From: DATHTC01 sp963746805
GTDB taxonomy: Bacteria > Actinomycetota > Thermoleophilia > Gaiellales > Gaiellaceae
Direction: 5' to 3'
Length of the DNA: 64,000 bases
Assembly (NCBI GenBank): GCA_963746805.1
Contig: CAVVCQ010000008.1
Location: forward strand, 62,001 to 126,000
The notes under the pieces are model-generated. The model was not told the origin of the DNA, did not search any database, and saw nothing but the letters and a program-made list of their open reading frames with translations. Positions 26,037 to 34,008 of the stretch are shown piece by piece; the first letter of the stretch is position 1, and every line of letters begins with the position of its first letter. The translations under genes and the position numbers were made by a program.

Positions 26037-26088
26037 TCTGCTCCGCGAGGCGCTCCCAGTCGCCGCCCGCCACATACCTCAGCCTGCT

Positions 26089-26910
26089 GTGGAGTCCCCG
26101 CCACCTGACCGCGAGACCACCGACCTGAAAGACCCCATGAGCCGGCCACGACCCACCGATCCGATTGGATCCATTGGATGGACCGAACGCACCGGGGGAG
26201 TGCTGACCGCTCGAGAATGCCTAACACTTGCCCGGCCCCTGCTGCGGGGGGAGCTCAGCATTCTTGCCGGCCGTCTGGCGATGGTGCTCCGAATGCACTC
26301 GGGACGCCGGAGTTCCATCGATCCGACGAGCCTGGTGCCCCCCGACTCCCCTCTCGCAAGAGATGCCGAGGTCGCCGCGCAGGACCGCTTGACACCGGCA
26401 CTCCTCAACCATTCCAGGCGTGCCTACACGTGGGGCGCGGCCATCGCCGCACTTCACGGGATCGCGTTCGACCGTGAGCTCCTGTACCTGGCTGCAATGT
26501 TCCACGACACCGGGATCCCGAGCCCGGTGCCCGACGTCGACTTCACGGTTCGCAGCGCCTCGTTGGCACGCGAGTTCACCGACAGCCACCACGTGCCTGC
26601 CGATATCCGCGAGCTCGTTGCAAACGCGATCGCCATGCACCACACCCCCGGCGTTGGCCTCGAATCCGGTGCCGAGGCCTACCTCCTATCTGCCGGCGCA
26701 TCCGTCGATGTGTTCGGCCTACGCACCAACGAGATACCCGATGCAGTCCGCCAGAGCGTCATCCAGGAGTACCCGCGGTTGGGCTTCAAGCGGGAGTTCG
26801 CCGGGCTTCTCCGAGCTGAGGCCAAGCAAGTCCCTCGTGGCCGCGCCTGGTACCTGCACCGCTTCGCCATGAGCGACCTGAGCATTCGGCTCGCGCCCTT
26901 CCGTGGTTGA
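26089..26910 (+). CDS. HD-domain protein, cyanamide-hydratase-like
   Basis: Up to 273 residues. The metal-binding HD signature is present: a first His in LLNHSRRAYTWG, the His-Asp pair in MFHDTGIPSP, and a later His pair in AIAMHHTPG, with a helical C-terminus. These fit a small HD hydrolase of the cyanamide-hydratase-like group. GTG 26089 gives the longest frame; ATG 26137 or GTG 26198 are alternatives because the first 50 residues show no structure. Substrate unknown. Confidence 0.7.
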   Translation: MESPPPDRETTDLKDPMSRPRPTDPIGSIGWTERTGGVLTARECLTLARPLLRGELSILAGRLAMVLRMHSGRRSSIDPTSLVPPDSPLARDAEVAAQDRLTPALLNHSRRAYTWGAAIAALHGIAFDRELLYLAAMFHDTGIPSPVPDVDFTVRSASLAREFTDSHHVPADIRELVANAIAMHHTPGVGLESGAEAYLLSAGASVDVFGLRTNEIPDAVRQSVIQEYPRLGFKREFAGLLRAEAKQVPRGRAWYLHRFAMSDLSIRLAPFRG

Positions 26911-27239
26911 TGTGACGGCAACCGGCAAGGGGTGCGGGCCTGCCGTCCAAGGTCTGTCTTGAACTGAAGACCGCTGGCTTGCTGGCGATCGGGTGTGCGC
27001 GGGAGGAAGCTCTCGCTCCGCAGGGCTCGAGCTCGTACGGAGTCATTTCGGGATGCTGGCACCCTGGTGATTGCGTCCTCTGACCACGATCATCTCCTTC
27101 CGAGATCGATAGCGAGGCAGCCCAAGGAGGTCAGAAGATGTGGAAGCCACGCGTCGGGAAGGAATCCAGCTTCGCGGCGAACAAGCTACATCTCGCACAA
27201 ATGCCTGGTACGCTCGCTCCCCGAGCAAAGGAGGCCTCG
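26911..27239 (+). other. Gene-free gap before a secreted-protein gene
   Basis: About 330 bases with no convincing gene. Near the end there is a strong AAGGAGG (27124-27130) seven bases before an ATG at 27138 that is in frame with the next gene, and a second AAAGGAGG before the ATG at 27240. I see no clear promoter. Confidence 0.4.
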
Positions 27240-27710
27240 ATGGTCAGCCGAACGGGATGGCCGGGGGGCGTTCTCGTCGTTGCGGCGGCGGTCTTCTCGC
27301 TCGCGGCTCTCGCCTTCTCCGCGTCCGCTGCCTCCTCGCAGAATCGCTCGCCGCAAGCGACGAAGGCATTCCATGCGACGAAGGATTGCTCGGGGTTCAC
27401 CGGGCTCGTCGGCGCCTACTGCACGATCAGGTCCTCGAACGTCAAGGCGCTCAAGGTGGGCTCCAAGATCTTCTACGTCCAGGTGGCGGGTCAGACCGCG
27501 CTTGACAGCGACACCGTCATCTACGTGAAGCGGGGCAGCGTCGCAACCGGCCATTGCTTCCTTCGTCACGCGACCGGGGTCGGACTGTGCACGATGTCGG
27601 ACGGCACGGGAACGCTCGCCGGGTTCCGTCTCCGTGTGCGTGTCACGGCCGATGCGTCGATCCCGGGGCTCTTCCACTGGGACGGGACGTACAGCTTCAG
27701 CCGGGGCTAG
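27240..27710 (+). CDS. Secreted protein of unknown function, phosphorelay locus
   Basis: A 156-residue preprotein with a signal peptide (GVLVVAAAVFSLAALAFS, cleavage after ASA). The mature part is a small beta-rich domain with four Cys (KDCSGFTG, AYCTIRSS, GHCFLRH, GLCTMSD) that could form two disulfides, and ends with GLFHWDGTYSFSRG. I recognise no family; the shape recalls small actinobacterial allene-oxide-cyclase-like barrels. An upstream ATG at 27138 also has a good ribosome-binding site but would bury the signal peptide. It lies 20 bases before the histidine kinase gene and may encode a ligand or partner of its sensor domain. Confidence 0.65.
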   Translation: MVSRTGWPGGVLVVAAAVFSLAALAFSASAASSQNRSPQATKAFHATKDCSGFTGLVGAYCTIRSSNVKALKVGSKIFYVQVAGQTALDSDTVIYVKRGSVATGHCFLRHATGVGLCTMSDGTGTLAGFRLRVRVTADASIPGLFHWDGTYSFSRG

Positions 27711-27730
27711 CTCGAGTGGGGGAACGGCCG

Positions 27731-29614
27731 GTGACTGAGCGGGTCGCCCGGTGGCTTTCGTCTCTCTCGGCCAAGTACATCGCCGTATGCGCGCTGCTGG
27801 TCGCCGTCCCGGTGATCTGTACGAGCGTGTACTTGCTCTCTTCGTCCTATCGGGACAACAAGCGCGCGTTGGTCCGGCTGCAGCAGGAGAAGGCGAGCTC
27901 GGTCGCGGTCACGATCGACCGGTACTTCACAGACCGGACCAAGCGAACGAAGCTGATCCAGGGCCGGTTCTTGTCCTTCACCGCACGGGGCGCGGCGCTT
28001 CAACCCCTGCTCGCAGATCACGCGACCGATGCGTTCTACGTCGACCATATGGGGCGCAAGACACTCGCAAGCGTGGGCGGCGGGCTCACCCTGGTCAAGG
28101 GGAACTTCCTACACGATCGCTCCGTGAAGCAGGCGCTCGCGGCCGGGGTCTACTTCGGTCCCGTGTACGCGCCACGGCTCTTGTCCCACCCCGGAGCACG
28201 ATCGATGGAGGTCGTGGTGAGCGAAACGGCCCGTCCCGTCGGCTCTCCGGAAGGAAGACACACTCCAGGAAGCGGAGTGATTGGCGAGATACTCGATCTC
28301 CGGGTGATTCAGGACCTTGTCAGGCAGACGCGGCTCGGGACGTCCGGATACGTCTACGCGATCGACGCCAGAGGCGTACCCATCGCGCACCCGAACAGCG
28401 CTGCTTTCACGAATCGTTCCTTGGCTCTTCCCCAGGTGACCAGGGCGCTCGCGTCGCAGACCGGATCGACGGTCGGCCGCAACTTCCGCGGACAAAAGGT
28501 GCTGAGCACCTGGGCGACGGTCGGGCCGGTCGGCTGGAAGGTGTTCGTCGAGCAGCCCGAGAGCGCGGCGTTCGCGCCGGTCCGCGGAAAGATCTGGCGG
28601 ACGGCGCTGCTCCTTGCGGCGTTTCTCGCCGTCGGGGTCGGCCTCAGCGTGTTGCTCGCCCGCCGTCTCGTCCGCCCTGTGAAGCAGATTCGGACGGCAG
28701 CAGCCCGCATCGGGGCAGGCGCCTACGACGAACGGATCGAGCTCCGCCGCCGCGACGAGCTGGGTGGGCTGGCAGACGAGCTGAACGGGATGGCCGCGAG
28801 CCTGCGGGCATCGGTTCAAGGCCTGGAGCAAAAGGTCGAGGAACGCACGCGCGAGCTGCAACGGGCGCTGGCAGAGCTTTCGCTGAAGGGCAGTCAGCTC
28901 GAGGTCGCGAATCGGCACAAGAGCGAATTCCTGGCCAACATGTCGCATGAGCTGCGGACGCCGCTGAACGCGATCATCGGCTTTTCGCAGGTGCTTCGGC
29001 AGCGGTTGTTCGGGGAGATCAACGCCAAGCAGGAGGAGTACCTCGACGACATCCTGGCGTCGGGAAACCACCTCCTGGACCTGATCAACGACGTGCTCGA
29101 CCTGTCCAAGGTCGAGGCCGGACAGATCGAGCTCGACGTCGCGACCTTTTCGCTCCGCGAGGCTCTGGAGCGCGGCGTGGTGATGGTGAGGGAGCGGGCG
29201 ACGAAGAACGGCGTCCGCCTCTCGCTCGAGCTCGCGGCCGACATCGATCTCGTCGACGGTGACGAGCGCCGCGTCCGGCAGGTCGTCTTCAACCTGCTCT
29301 CGAACGCGGTCACGTTCACCCCGAGAGACGGGAGCGTCGTCGTCGCGTCGGCGCGAGAGGACGGAGAGGTGCTCGTGTCGGTGACGGACACCGGGCCGGG
29401 TATCGCCGTAGACGACCAAGAACGGATCTTCGAGGAGTTCCAGCAGACGGACCTCGGCGTGCAGCAGCGCGAGGGCACCGGCCTCGGACTCGCACTCTCG
29501 AAGCGCCTCGTCGAACTGCACCGAGGCCGCATCTGGGTCGAAAGCCGGCCTGGACACGGCAGCCGGTTCGTCTTCACGCTTCCGATCGAGAAGACGGGCC
29601 GCAATGGCGGGTGA
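27731..29614 (+). CDS. Membrane sensor histidine kinase (dCache-HAMP-HisKA)
   Basis: About 627 residues. TM1 (residues 15-40) is followed by an extracytoplasmic dCache sensor of about 250 residues (GYVYAIDARGVPIAHPNS is its second PAS-like half), TM2, a HAMP linker (RPVKQIRTAAARIGAGAYDE), a coiled coil, the HisKA dimerisation motif FLANMSHELRTPLNAIIGFS and an HATPase domain with NLLSNAVTFTP, DTGPGIA and GTGLGLALS boxes. All phosphorylation residues are intact. The GTG at 27731 is used; the frame is open further upstream through the secreted protein gene. It overlaps the next gene by 11 bases, so the two are coupled. Confidence 0.9.
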   Translation: MTERVARWLSSLSAKYIAVCALLVAVPVICTSVYLLSSSYRDNKRALVRLQQEKASSVAVTIDRYFTDRTKRTKLIQGRFLSFTARGAALQPLLADHATDAFYVDHMGRKTLASVGGGLTLVKGNFLHDRSVKQALAAGVYFGPVYAPRLLSHPGARSMEVVVSETARPVGSPEGRHTPGSGVIGEILDLRVIQDLVRQTRLGTSGYVYAIDARGVPIAHPNSAAFTNRSLALPQVTRALASQTGSTVGRNFRGQKVLSTWATVGPVGWKVFVEQPESAAFAPVRGKIWRTALLLAAFLAVGVGLSVLLARRLVRPVKQIRTAAARIGAGAYDERIELRRRDELGGLADELNGMAASLRASVQGLEQKVEERTRELQRALAELSLKGSQLEVANRHKSEFLANMSHELRTPLNAIIGFSQVLRQRLFGEINAKQEEYLDDILASGNHLLDLINDVLDLSKVEAGQIELDVATFSLREALERGVVMVRERATKNGVRLSLELAADIDLVDGDERRVRQVVFNLLSNAVTFTPRDGSVVVASAREDGEVLVSVTDTGPGIAVDDQERIFEEFQQTDLGVQQREGTGLGLALSKRLVELHRGRIWVESRPGHGSRFVFTLPIEKTGRNGG

Positions 29615-31046
29615 GCGCATCCTCGTCGTCGAGGACAACGAGACGAGCATGAAGCTTTTTCGCGACGTGCTGCAGGCAAGGGGGTACAGCACGCTCGAAG
29701 CGACCACGGGCGAGGCTGCGGTCGAGCTCGCGCGGACGCTCGACCCGGCGCTCGTGCTGATGGACGTGCAGCTGCCCGGGATCGACGGCGTCGAAGCCCT
29801 TGCGCAACTCCGTGGGGACGAGCGAACCTCCGCGATCCCCGTGGTCGCGCTGACCGCGCAAGCGATGACAGGCGACCGCGAGCGTTTCCTCGACGTCGGG
29901 TTCGACGGCTACCTCTCCAAGCCCGTCGACGTCGAGGAGCTGATCCGGGTCGTCGAGAGCAGTGCGATCGCAAGTGATCGGCCCGCAAAGATCCTCGTCG
30001 TCGACGACGGACCGGAGAACGTGCGCTTGCTGGAGGCGGTGCTCGTCCCCCGGGGCTACGAGGTCGTGACCGCGACCGACGGCCTGGCGGCGCTCGACCT
30101 CGTCGAGACGGAGGAACCCGACCTGATCCTCCTCGACGTGATGATGCCCGGCCTCGACGGCTACGCCGTGTGTCGCCACCTCCGTGCGAACGACGCCACC
30201 GCGGCGCTCCCGGTGATCATGGTCACGTCGAGCATCGGCCAGGAGAAGACGAAGGCGATCGAAGCCGGCGCGGACGACTTCATCCCGAAGCCGTTCAACC
30301 ACGACGAGCTGCTCACGCGCGTGCGGTCGCTGCTCCGGATCAAGCGCTACCACGACACGATTAAGGCGCAGGCGGCCGAGCTCGCAGAGCTCAACCGCAC
30401 ACTGGAGTCGCGCGCGCAGAACGGCCGGCAGATCGAGGAGCTGCGTGCGTCGCGCGAGCGGCTGGTGCGGGCCGCCGCGGCCGATCGCGGCAGTATCGAG
30501 CGCGAGCTGCACGACGGCACCCAGCAGCGCCTGGCCGCACTCGCGGTCGAGCTGCAACAGGCTCGGAGGCTCGTCGACGTCCATCCCGCCGCGGCGAGTG
30601 CCCTGATCGACGAGATGGCAGGCGAGATAGCGGAGGCCCTGGAGGCGCTGCGGGCCTTGGCGCACCGGATCCATCCTCCCCTGCTCCAAGCGGGCGGGCT
30701 CCGCGCTGCACTGCGCACCACGGCGGCGATGCTCGGCGTGCCGACGCACGTGCAGGTTCCGGAGGGAGTGACTCTTCCGTCCGAGCTTGCCGGGGCCGTG
30801 TACTTCTCCTGCGCCGACGCACTCGAGCAATTCGGCGAGAGCGCGAAGATCGCGATCACCGTCCGCCAGGAGGAGGGGGCGGTCGTGTTCGAGATCGTCG
30901 CGGAAGGCTCCGACTCAGCCACGGGCGACGCCGACCTCACGCCGATGCGCGACCGCCTCGAGGCGCTCGGCGGCCGGTTGACGGTCGAGTCGGAGCCGGG
31001 GCACACCGGCATCACCGGCTGGCTGCCCAGCCCGGGACGGGCCTAG
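29604..31046 (+). CDS. REC-REC-histidine phosphorelay protein with eroded ATPase domain
   Basis: A 480-residue protein. Two receiver domains are complete: ILVVEDNE, LVLMDVQLPG and the Lys of GYLSKPVDV in the first; ILVVDDGP, LILLDVMMPG and FIPKPFN in the second. They are followed by a coiled coil and a HisKA_3-type helix with a phospho-acceptor His (IERELHDGTQQRLAALAVEL). The C-terminal HATPase-like part lacks the N-box Asn (YFSCADALEQFGESA where EALxNxxKHA is expected) and the DxGxG loop, so ATP binding is doubtful. It could act as a phosphotransfer hub between the upstream kinase and the downstream regulators. Its stop overlaps the convergent LuxR regulator's stop. Confidence 0.85.
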   Translation: MAGERILVVEDNETSMKLFRDVLQARGYSTLEATTGEAAVELARTLDPALVLMDVQLPGIDGVEALAQLRGDERTSAIPVVALTAQAMTGDRERFLDVGFDGYLSKPVDVEELIRVVESSAIASDRPAKILVVDDGPENVRLLEAVLVPRGYEVVTATDGLAALDLVETEEPDLILLDVMMPGLDGYAVCRHLRANDATAALPVIMVTSSIGQEKTKAIEAGADDFIPKPFNHDELLTRVRSLLRIKRYHDTIKAQAAELAELNRTLESRAQNGRQIEELRASRERLVRAAAADRGSIERELHDGTQQRLAALAVELQQARRLVDVHPAAASALIDEMAGEIAEALEALRALAHRIHPPLLQAGGLRAALRTTAAMLGVPTHVQVPEGVTLPSELAGAVYFSCADALEQFGESAKIAITVRQEEGAVVFEIVAEGSDSATGDADLTPMRDRLEALGGRLTVESEPGHTGITGWLPSPGRA

Positions 31047-31705
31047 CCGTTCTCCGCGAGGTAGAGAATCACGGCCTTGACCCGCCTGTGAACCGCCGGC
31101 TCCCACGTCAGCCCGAACTTGAGGAAGATCGAGTGAATCACCTTCTCGACCGAACGTTCGGTCAGGAAGAGCGTCTCGGCGATGGCCGCGTTGTTCTTCC
31201 CTTCGGCCATCTCGCGAAGCACGTCGCGCTCGCGCGGCGTCAGCTCATTGAGCGGGGACTCGTCGCTCCGACCGCTCTCCGCGACGAGGGCTTCGACGAC
31301 CTTTGCGTCGACGACGGAGCCGCCCCCTGCGACCGCGCGGATTGCGCCGACGAACTGATCGACGTCCTCCACCCGCTCCTTGAGGAGGTAGGCGCGACCC
31401 GCACTACCGCGATCGAGGAGTGCGAGCGCATAGCTCGGATTCGCGTACTGGCTGAGCACGACCACGCCGACGTCGGGGTGCGTGTCGCGCAACCGCTCGG
31501 CAGCCTGGATCCCCTCGTCGGCATTCCCGGGCGGCATTCGAACGTCGGTGACAACGACGTCCGGTCGCTTCGCGTCGACCGCGTCGAGAAGGGAATCGAG
31601 ATCGGTGCAGACGGCGGCGACCTCAATGTCGGATACCGGCTCGAGCACGCGCTGCACGCCTTCGCGGACGAGGTAGTGATCGTCCGCGAGCACGACCCGA
31701 ATCAC
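31043..31705 (-). CDS. LuxR/NarL-family response regulator
   Basis: A 220-residue regulator with an N-terminal receiver (VVLADDHYLVREGVQRVLE; phospho-acceptor Asp in DVVVTDVRMPPG; Lys in YLLKERV) and a C-terminal LuxR helix-turn-helix (LTPRERDVLREMAEGKNNAA IAETLFLTERSVEKVIHSI). The Asp/Lys set is complete. It converges with the REC-REC-histidine protein and diverges from the single receiver gene at 31717, so it is likely the output regulator of this locus. Confidence 0.9.
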   Translation of the reverse strand: MIRVVLADDHYLVREGVQRVLEPVSDIEVAAVCTDLDSLLDAVDAKRPDVVVTDVRMPPGNADEGIQAAERLRDTHPDVGVVVLSQYANPSYALALLDRGSAGRAYLLKERVEDVDQFVGAIRAVAGGGSVVDAKVVEALVAESGRSDESPLNELTPRERDVLREMAEGKNNAAIAETLFLTERSVEKVIHSIFLKFGLTWEPAVHRRVKAVILYLAENG

Positions 31706-31716
31706 AGGGAGAGAAT

Positions 31717-32121
31717 ATGCCGGTGCCCGAGCCGCCTCAAGACGGGCGGGGCCTGGAATCCCCGCTGGTCCTGATCGTCGACGACGACGCGAGGAACCTG
31801 AAGCTCGCTCGAGACGTGCTGCGCGCCGCGGGATTCCGGACGCTCGTCGCCCGGAGCGGCGCGGAGGCGGTCGCGCTCGGCGTCGATCAGCTTCCTGACG
31901 TCATCCTGATGGACCTTCGCCTGCCGGACATGGACGGAACGGAAGCTGCCAGGGTCCTCGCGGACGGGGTGCGGACAGCGGCGATCCCCGTGGTCGCGTT
32001 GAGCGCGGTCGAGTTCGAAGGAGACACCGCCTGGCTCACACGCGCCGGGTTCGCCGGCTGCCTGGAGAAGCCGATCGACGTCGAGAGCTTTCCGGACCAG
32101 GTACGCCGGTTCTGCGCCTGA
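31717..32121 (+). CDS. Stand-alone receiver (CheY/DivK-like) protein
   Basis: A 134-residue single receiver domain: acidic pair and loop in VLIVDDDARNLKLARDVL, the phospho-acceptor Asp in VILMDLRLPDMDG, and the Lys in CLEKPIDVES. There is no output domain, so it probably shuttles phosphate or binds a partner. It starts 11 bases from the divergent LuxR regulator. The receiver closely resembles the first one of the REC-REC-histidine protein (LPGIDG versus LPDMDG, KPVDVEE versus KPIDVES), suggesting duplication within the locus. Confidence 0.85.
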   Translation: MPVPEPPQDGRGLESPLVLIVDDDARNLKLARDVLRAAGFRTLVARSGAEAVALGVDQLPDVILMDLRLPDMDGTEAARVLADGVRTAAIPVVALSAVEFEGDTAWLTRAGFAGCLEKPIDVESFPDQVRRFCA

Positions 32122-32250
32122 CGCAGCGTCACCGTGCTGGCATCCGCGTCGAACGGGGGCTGGCACTGCAGACGCAGCTCGGCCTCAGTGCCACGCTGGG
32201 GCCGTTGGCCTGCAGCCACCCGCAGCAGGCGTCAAACCAGGGAGGAAGTC

Positions 32251-32667
32251 ATGAAGAGGCTTCTCGTGCTCATCGCGACGGTCGTCGGGGTCGTCGCTTA
32301 CGGGGCGGTGCAGGCGTCCGCGTCCAGCGCCCCGATCGTGATCTCGTACGCGAAGACGTGCGCCGCCGGTCACTGCTTGGGTACCGCCGGGGACGGCGGC
32401 ACGATCGAGATGCGGATCACGAGCTTCCAGGCCACCGGCAACGCCGCCCAGTTGACGCTGACCGAGTGGATCACGGCCGGCGACATCTCGTTCACAGCCG
32501 AGATGAGTGGAACTGTCAGCCCAGCCGGGTTCATCGTGCTGAACGGCACAGTCACGACGGGCCCGTTGGCCGGTGCCCGGATCCACCAGCGAAGCAACCT
32601 CGTGGGCGGCAACGCGACCACGACGGTGTGGACCGGAGAGCTCCGGCTCATGCCGGCGAGTGCGTGA
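32251..32667 (+). CDS. Secreted beta-rich protein of unknown function
   Basis: A 138-residue preprotein from ATG 32251 with a GGGAGGAAG ribosome-binding site. The signal peptide (MKRLLVLIATVVGVVAYGAV, cleavage after ASA) is followed by a mature domain of about 115 residues rich in Thr, Gly and beta strands with two Cys (KTCAAGHCLG). I recognise no family; the alternating strands (TAEMSGTVSPAGFIVLNGTV) recall lipocalin-like or allene-oxide-cyclase-like small barrels. It follows the receiver gene and is ended by a strong terminator. Confidence 0.65.
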   Translation: MKRLLVLIATVVGVVAYGAVQASASSAPIVISYAKTCAAGHCLGTAGDGGTIEMRITSFQATGNAAQLTLTEWITAGDISFTAEMSGTVSPAGFIVLNGTVTTGPLAGARIHQRSNLVGGNATTTVWTGELRLMPASA

Positions 32668-32684
32668 GCCGGATCAGGGATGCG

Positions 32685-32713
32685 GAGGGGCCGGGCTGGG
32701 ACCCCGGCCCCTC
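32685..32713 (+). terminator. Terminator after the secreted protein gene
   Basis: GAGGGGCCGGG, loop CTGGGAC, CCCGGCCCCTC: 11 perfect pairs 17 bases after the stop codon. No T-run follows. Confidence 0.7.
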
Positions 32714-32732
32714 ACAACGAGGGAGGGACGAG

Positions 32733-32783
32733 ATGACTCGCCGTACATTGCGCGGCGAGCGATTCCGGGAAACGGCCGAGTAG
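32733..32783 (+). CDS. Possible 16-residue peptide
   Basis: ATG preceded by GGGAGGG at good spacing, encoding MTRRTLRGERFRETAE and stopping at 32781-32783. It lies after a terminator and just before the convergent methyltransferase stop. Only the ribosome-binding site supports it. Confidence 0.25.
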   Translation: MTRRTLRGERFRETAE

Positions 32784-32793
32784 CCGTGGCGCG

Positions 32794-33660
32794 TTAGGCG
32801 CGCGTGCCGACGGCGAGCCGGAGCGGCACATCGGGCCCGAGATCAGGCTCACGGACGTCTGTGAACCCGGCCCGCTCGAGCCGCGTGAGCGCGTCCGCCA
32901 CGGTCGTGACGGAGCCGCCCGAGCGGAGGATCCGGAGCTGGTCGACCGCAGTCTCGAGCGAGCCCTCCTCGCCCAGCATGCCGCCGACGACGAGCGCCCC
33001 ACCGCGACGGAGCAGCCCGTGAATCCGCCCGATCGCGTCGTCCAGCACCGCCTCGGGAACGAAGAACGACGGCAGCCAGGCCAGATCGAACCCGTCCTCG
33101 TCGCGGAAGTCCTCTATCGGGGACACGACAAGGGTGACTCGCGAGCCGAGGTCGGCGGCTTCGACGTTTCGCCGGGCGATCTCGAGCGCGGGCTCCCAGG
33201 GGTCGATGCCGACGACGGTGCTCCCCGGGTAGGTCCGACAGAACGCGATCGCGAGCCCAGCGACCCCGGTACCGACGTCGAGGATGCGCACGCCGGGCGC
33301 TCCGAGTCCCGCGGCCTCGAAGAGCTTCGCGACCGCGGCCGACGCGGAGCCCTGGGCCTGGAGCAGCACGGGATCGGTGTAGCTCCAGCCGGGCTCGCGG
33401 AGCGGGTTCTCGACGAGGTCGAGCGCCTGGTTGAGGTACGAGCGGGCGAATGCGACAACGAGCGCGCGTTCGCGCTCGTCGAGGCCGTCGTAGAGCTGAC
33501 GCGCGTCGAGGACGTCCGCGACGCGGTCGAGCTGCGCGCGGACACCGGCGTCGCCCTCGTCACCGAGCTCGCTGAGCCGCAGCCGCGCGGTCATCGCCGC
33601 GAGTGCGTCGGCGCTCGTCAACAGCCGGTTCGTGAGCGCCATGACCTCGTCGAGCGCCAT
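32794..33660 (-). CDS. SAM-dependent methyltransferase, class I
   Basis: A 288-residue protein. Residues 1-110 are helical and unassigned; the Rossmann core follows with motif I VRILDVGTGVAGLAIAFC, the acidic loop VVGIDPWEPALEIAR and the later FDLAWLPSFFVPE strand. It has no visible metal or nucleic-acid-binding motif, so the substrate is probably a small molecule. ATG 33660 is chosen since the upstream frame shows no conserved features. A gap with two hairpins lies upstream. Confidence 0.75.
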   Translation of the reverse strand: MALDEVMALTNRLLTSADALAAMTARLRLSELGDEGDAGVRAQLDRVADVLDARQLYDGLDERERALVVAFARSYLNQALDLVENPLREPGWSYTDPVLLQAQGSASAAVAKLFEAAGLGAPGVRILDVGTGVAGLAIAFCRTYPGSTVVGIDPWEPALEIARRNVEAADLGSRVTLVVSPIEDFRDEDGFDLAWLPSFFVPEAVLDDAIGRIHGLLRRGGALVVGGMLGEEGSLETAVDQLRILRSGGSVTTVADALTRLERAGFTDVREPDLGPDVPLRLAVGTRA

Positions 33661-34008
33661 CCAGTGCGACCGTACACGAACCCTTTCGAACGTTGGCTGA
33701 CCCCCGGCCAAGGCCGCACAAGAACGCCCGGGGCCGGTCGCACACGAAGAGGCCGCCGCGGAAGGCTCCAAGGTGAAGCAAGCCTTCCGCGCGGCACAGG
33801 CGAGTCCAGGTCAGCCCCGCTGACCGCAGGGGTGGGCACCCTCGCCGCTCTCCCCCGGCTCAGGCAACCAAACTCGCATGCACCACGCTAGGGACCGGCG
33901 CACGGGCTCGTCTGAGCCGATTGCGTCAGTCTGCGCGCAGATCCGGCGCGGGAATGACGCGACGAGCGTCCGCAGCTGTGGGTCGGGACCCCAGGCGTGC
34001 CCTGTCGG
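33661..34008 (-). other. Structured gap upstream of the methyltransferase
   Basis: About 350 bases without a gene. A strong hairpin at 33752-33795 pairs GCGGAAGGCT with AGCCTTCCGC plus a further five pairs after a single bulged C (15 bp in all). A second hairpin, GGTCAGC-CCC-GCTGACC, lies at 33809-33825. The region is downstream of the VanW gene and upstream of the methyltransferase on the same strand, so it may be a terminator plus a 5' leader. I cannot match it to a known riboswitch. Confidence 0.4.

Noticed and set aside
27554..27730. Upstream extension of the histidine kinase frame
   Set aside because: It overlaps the end of the secreted protein gene in another frame and adds no signal or domain; the GTG at 27731 is the better start.
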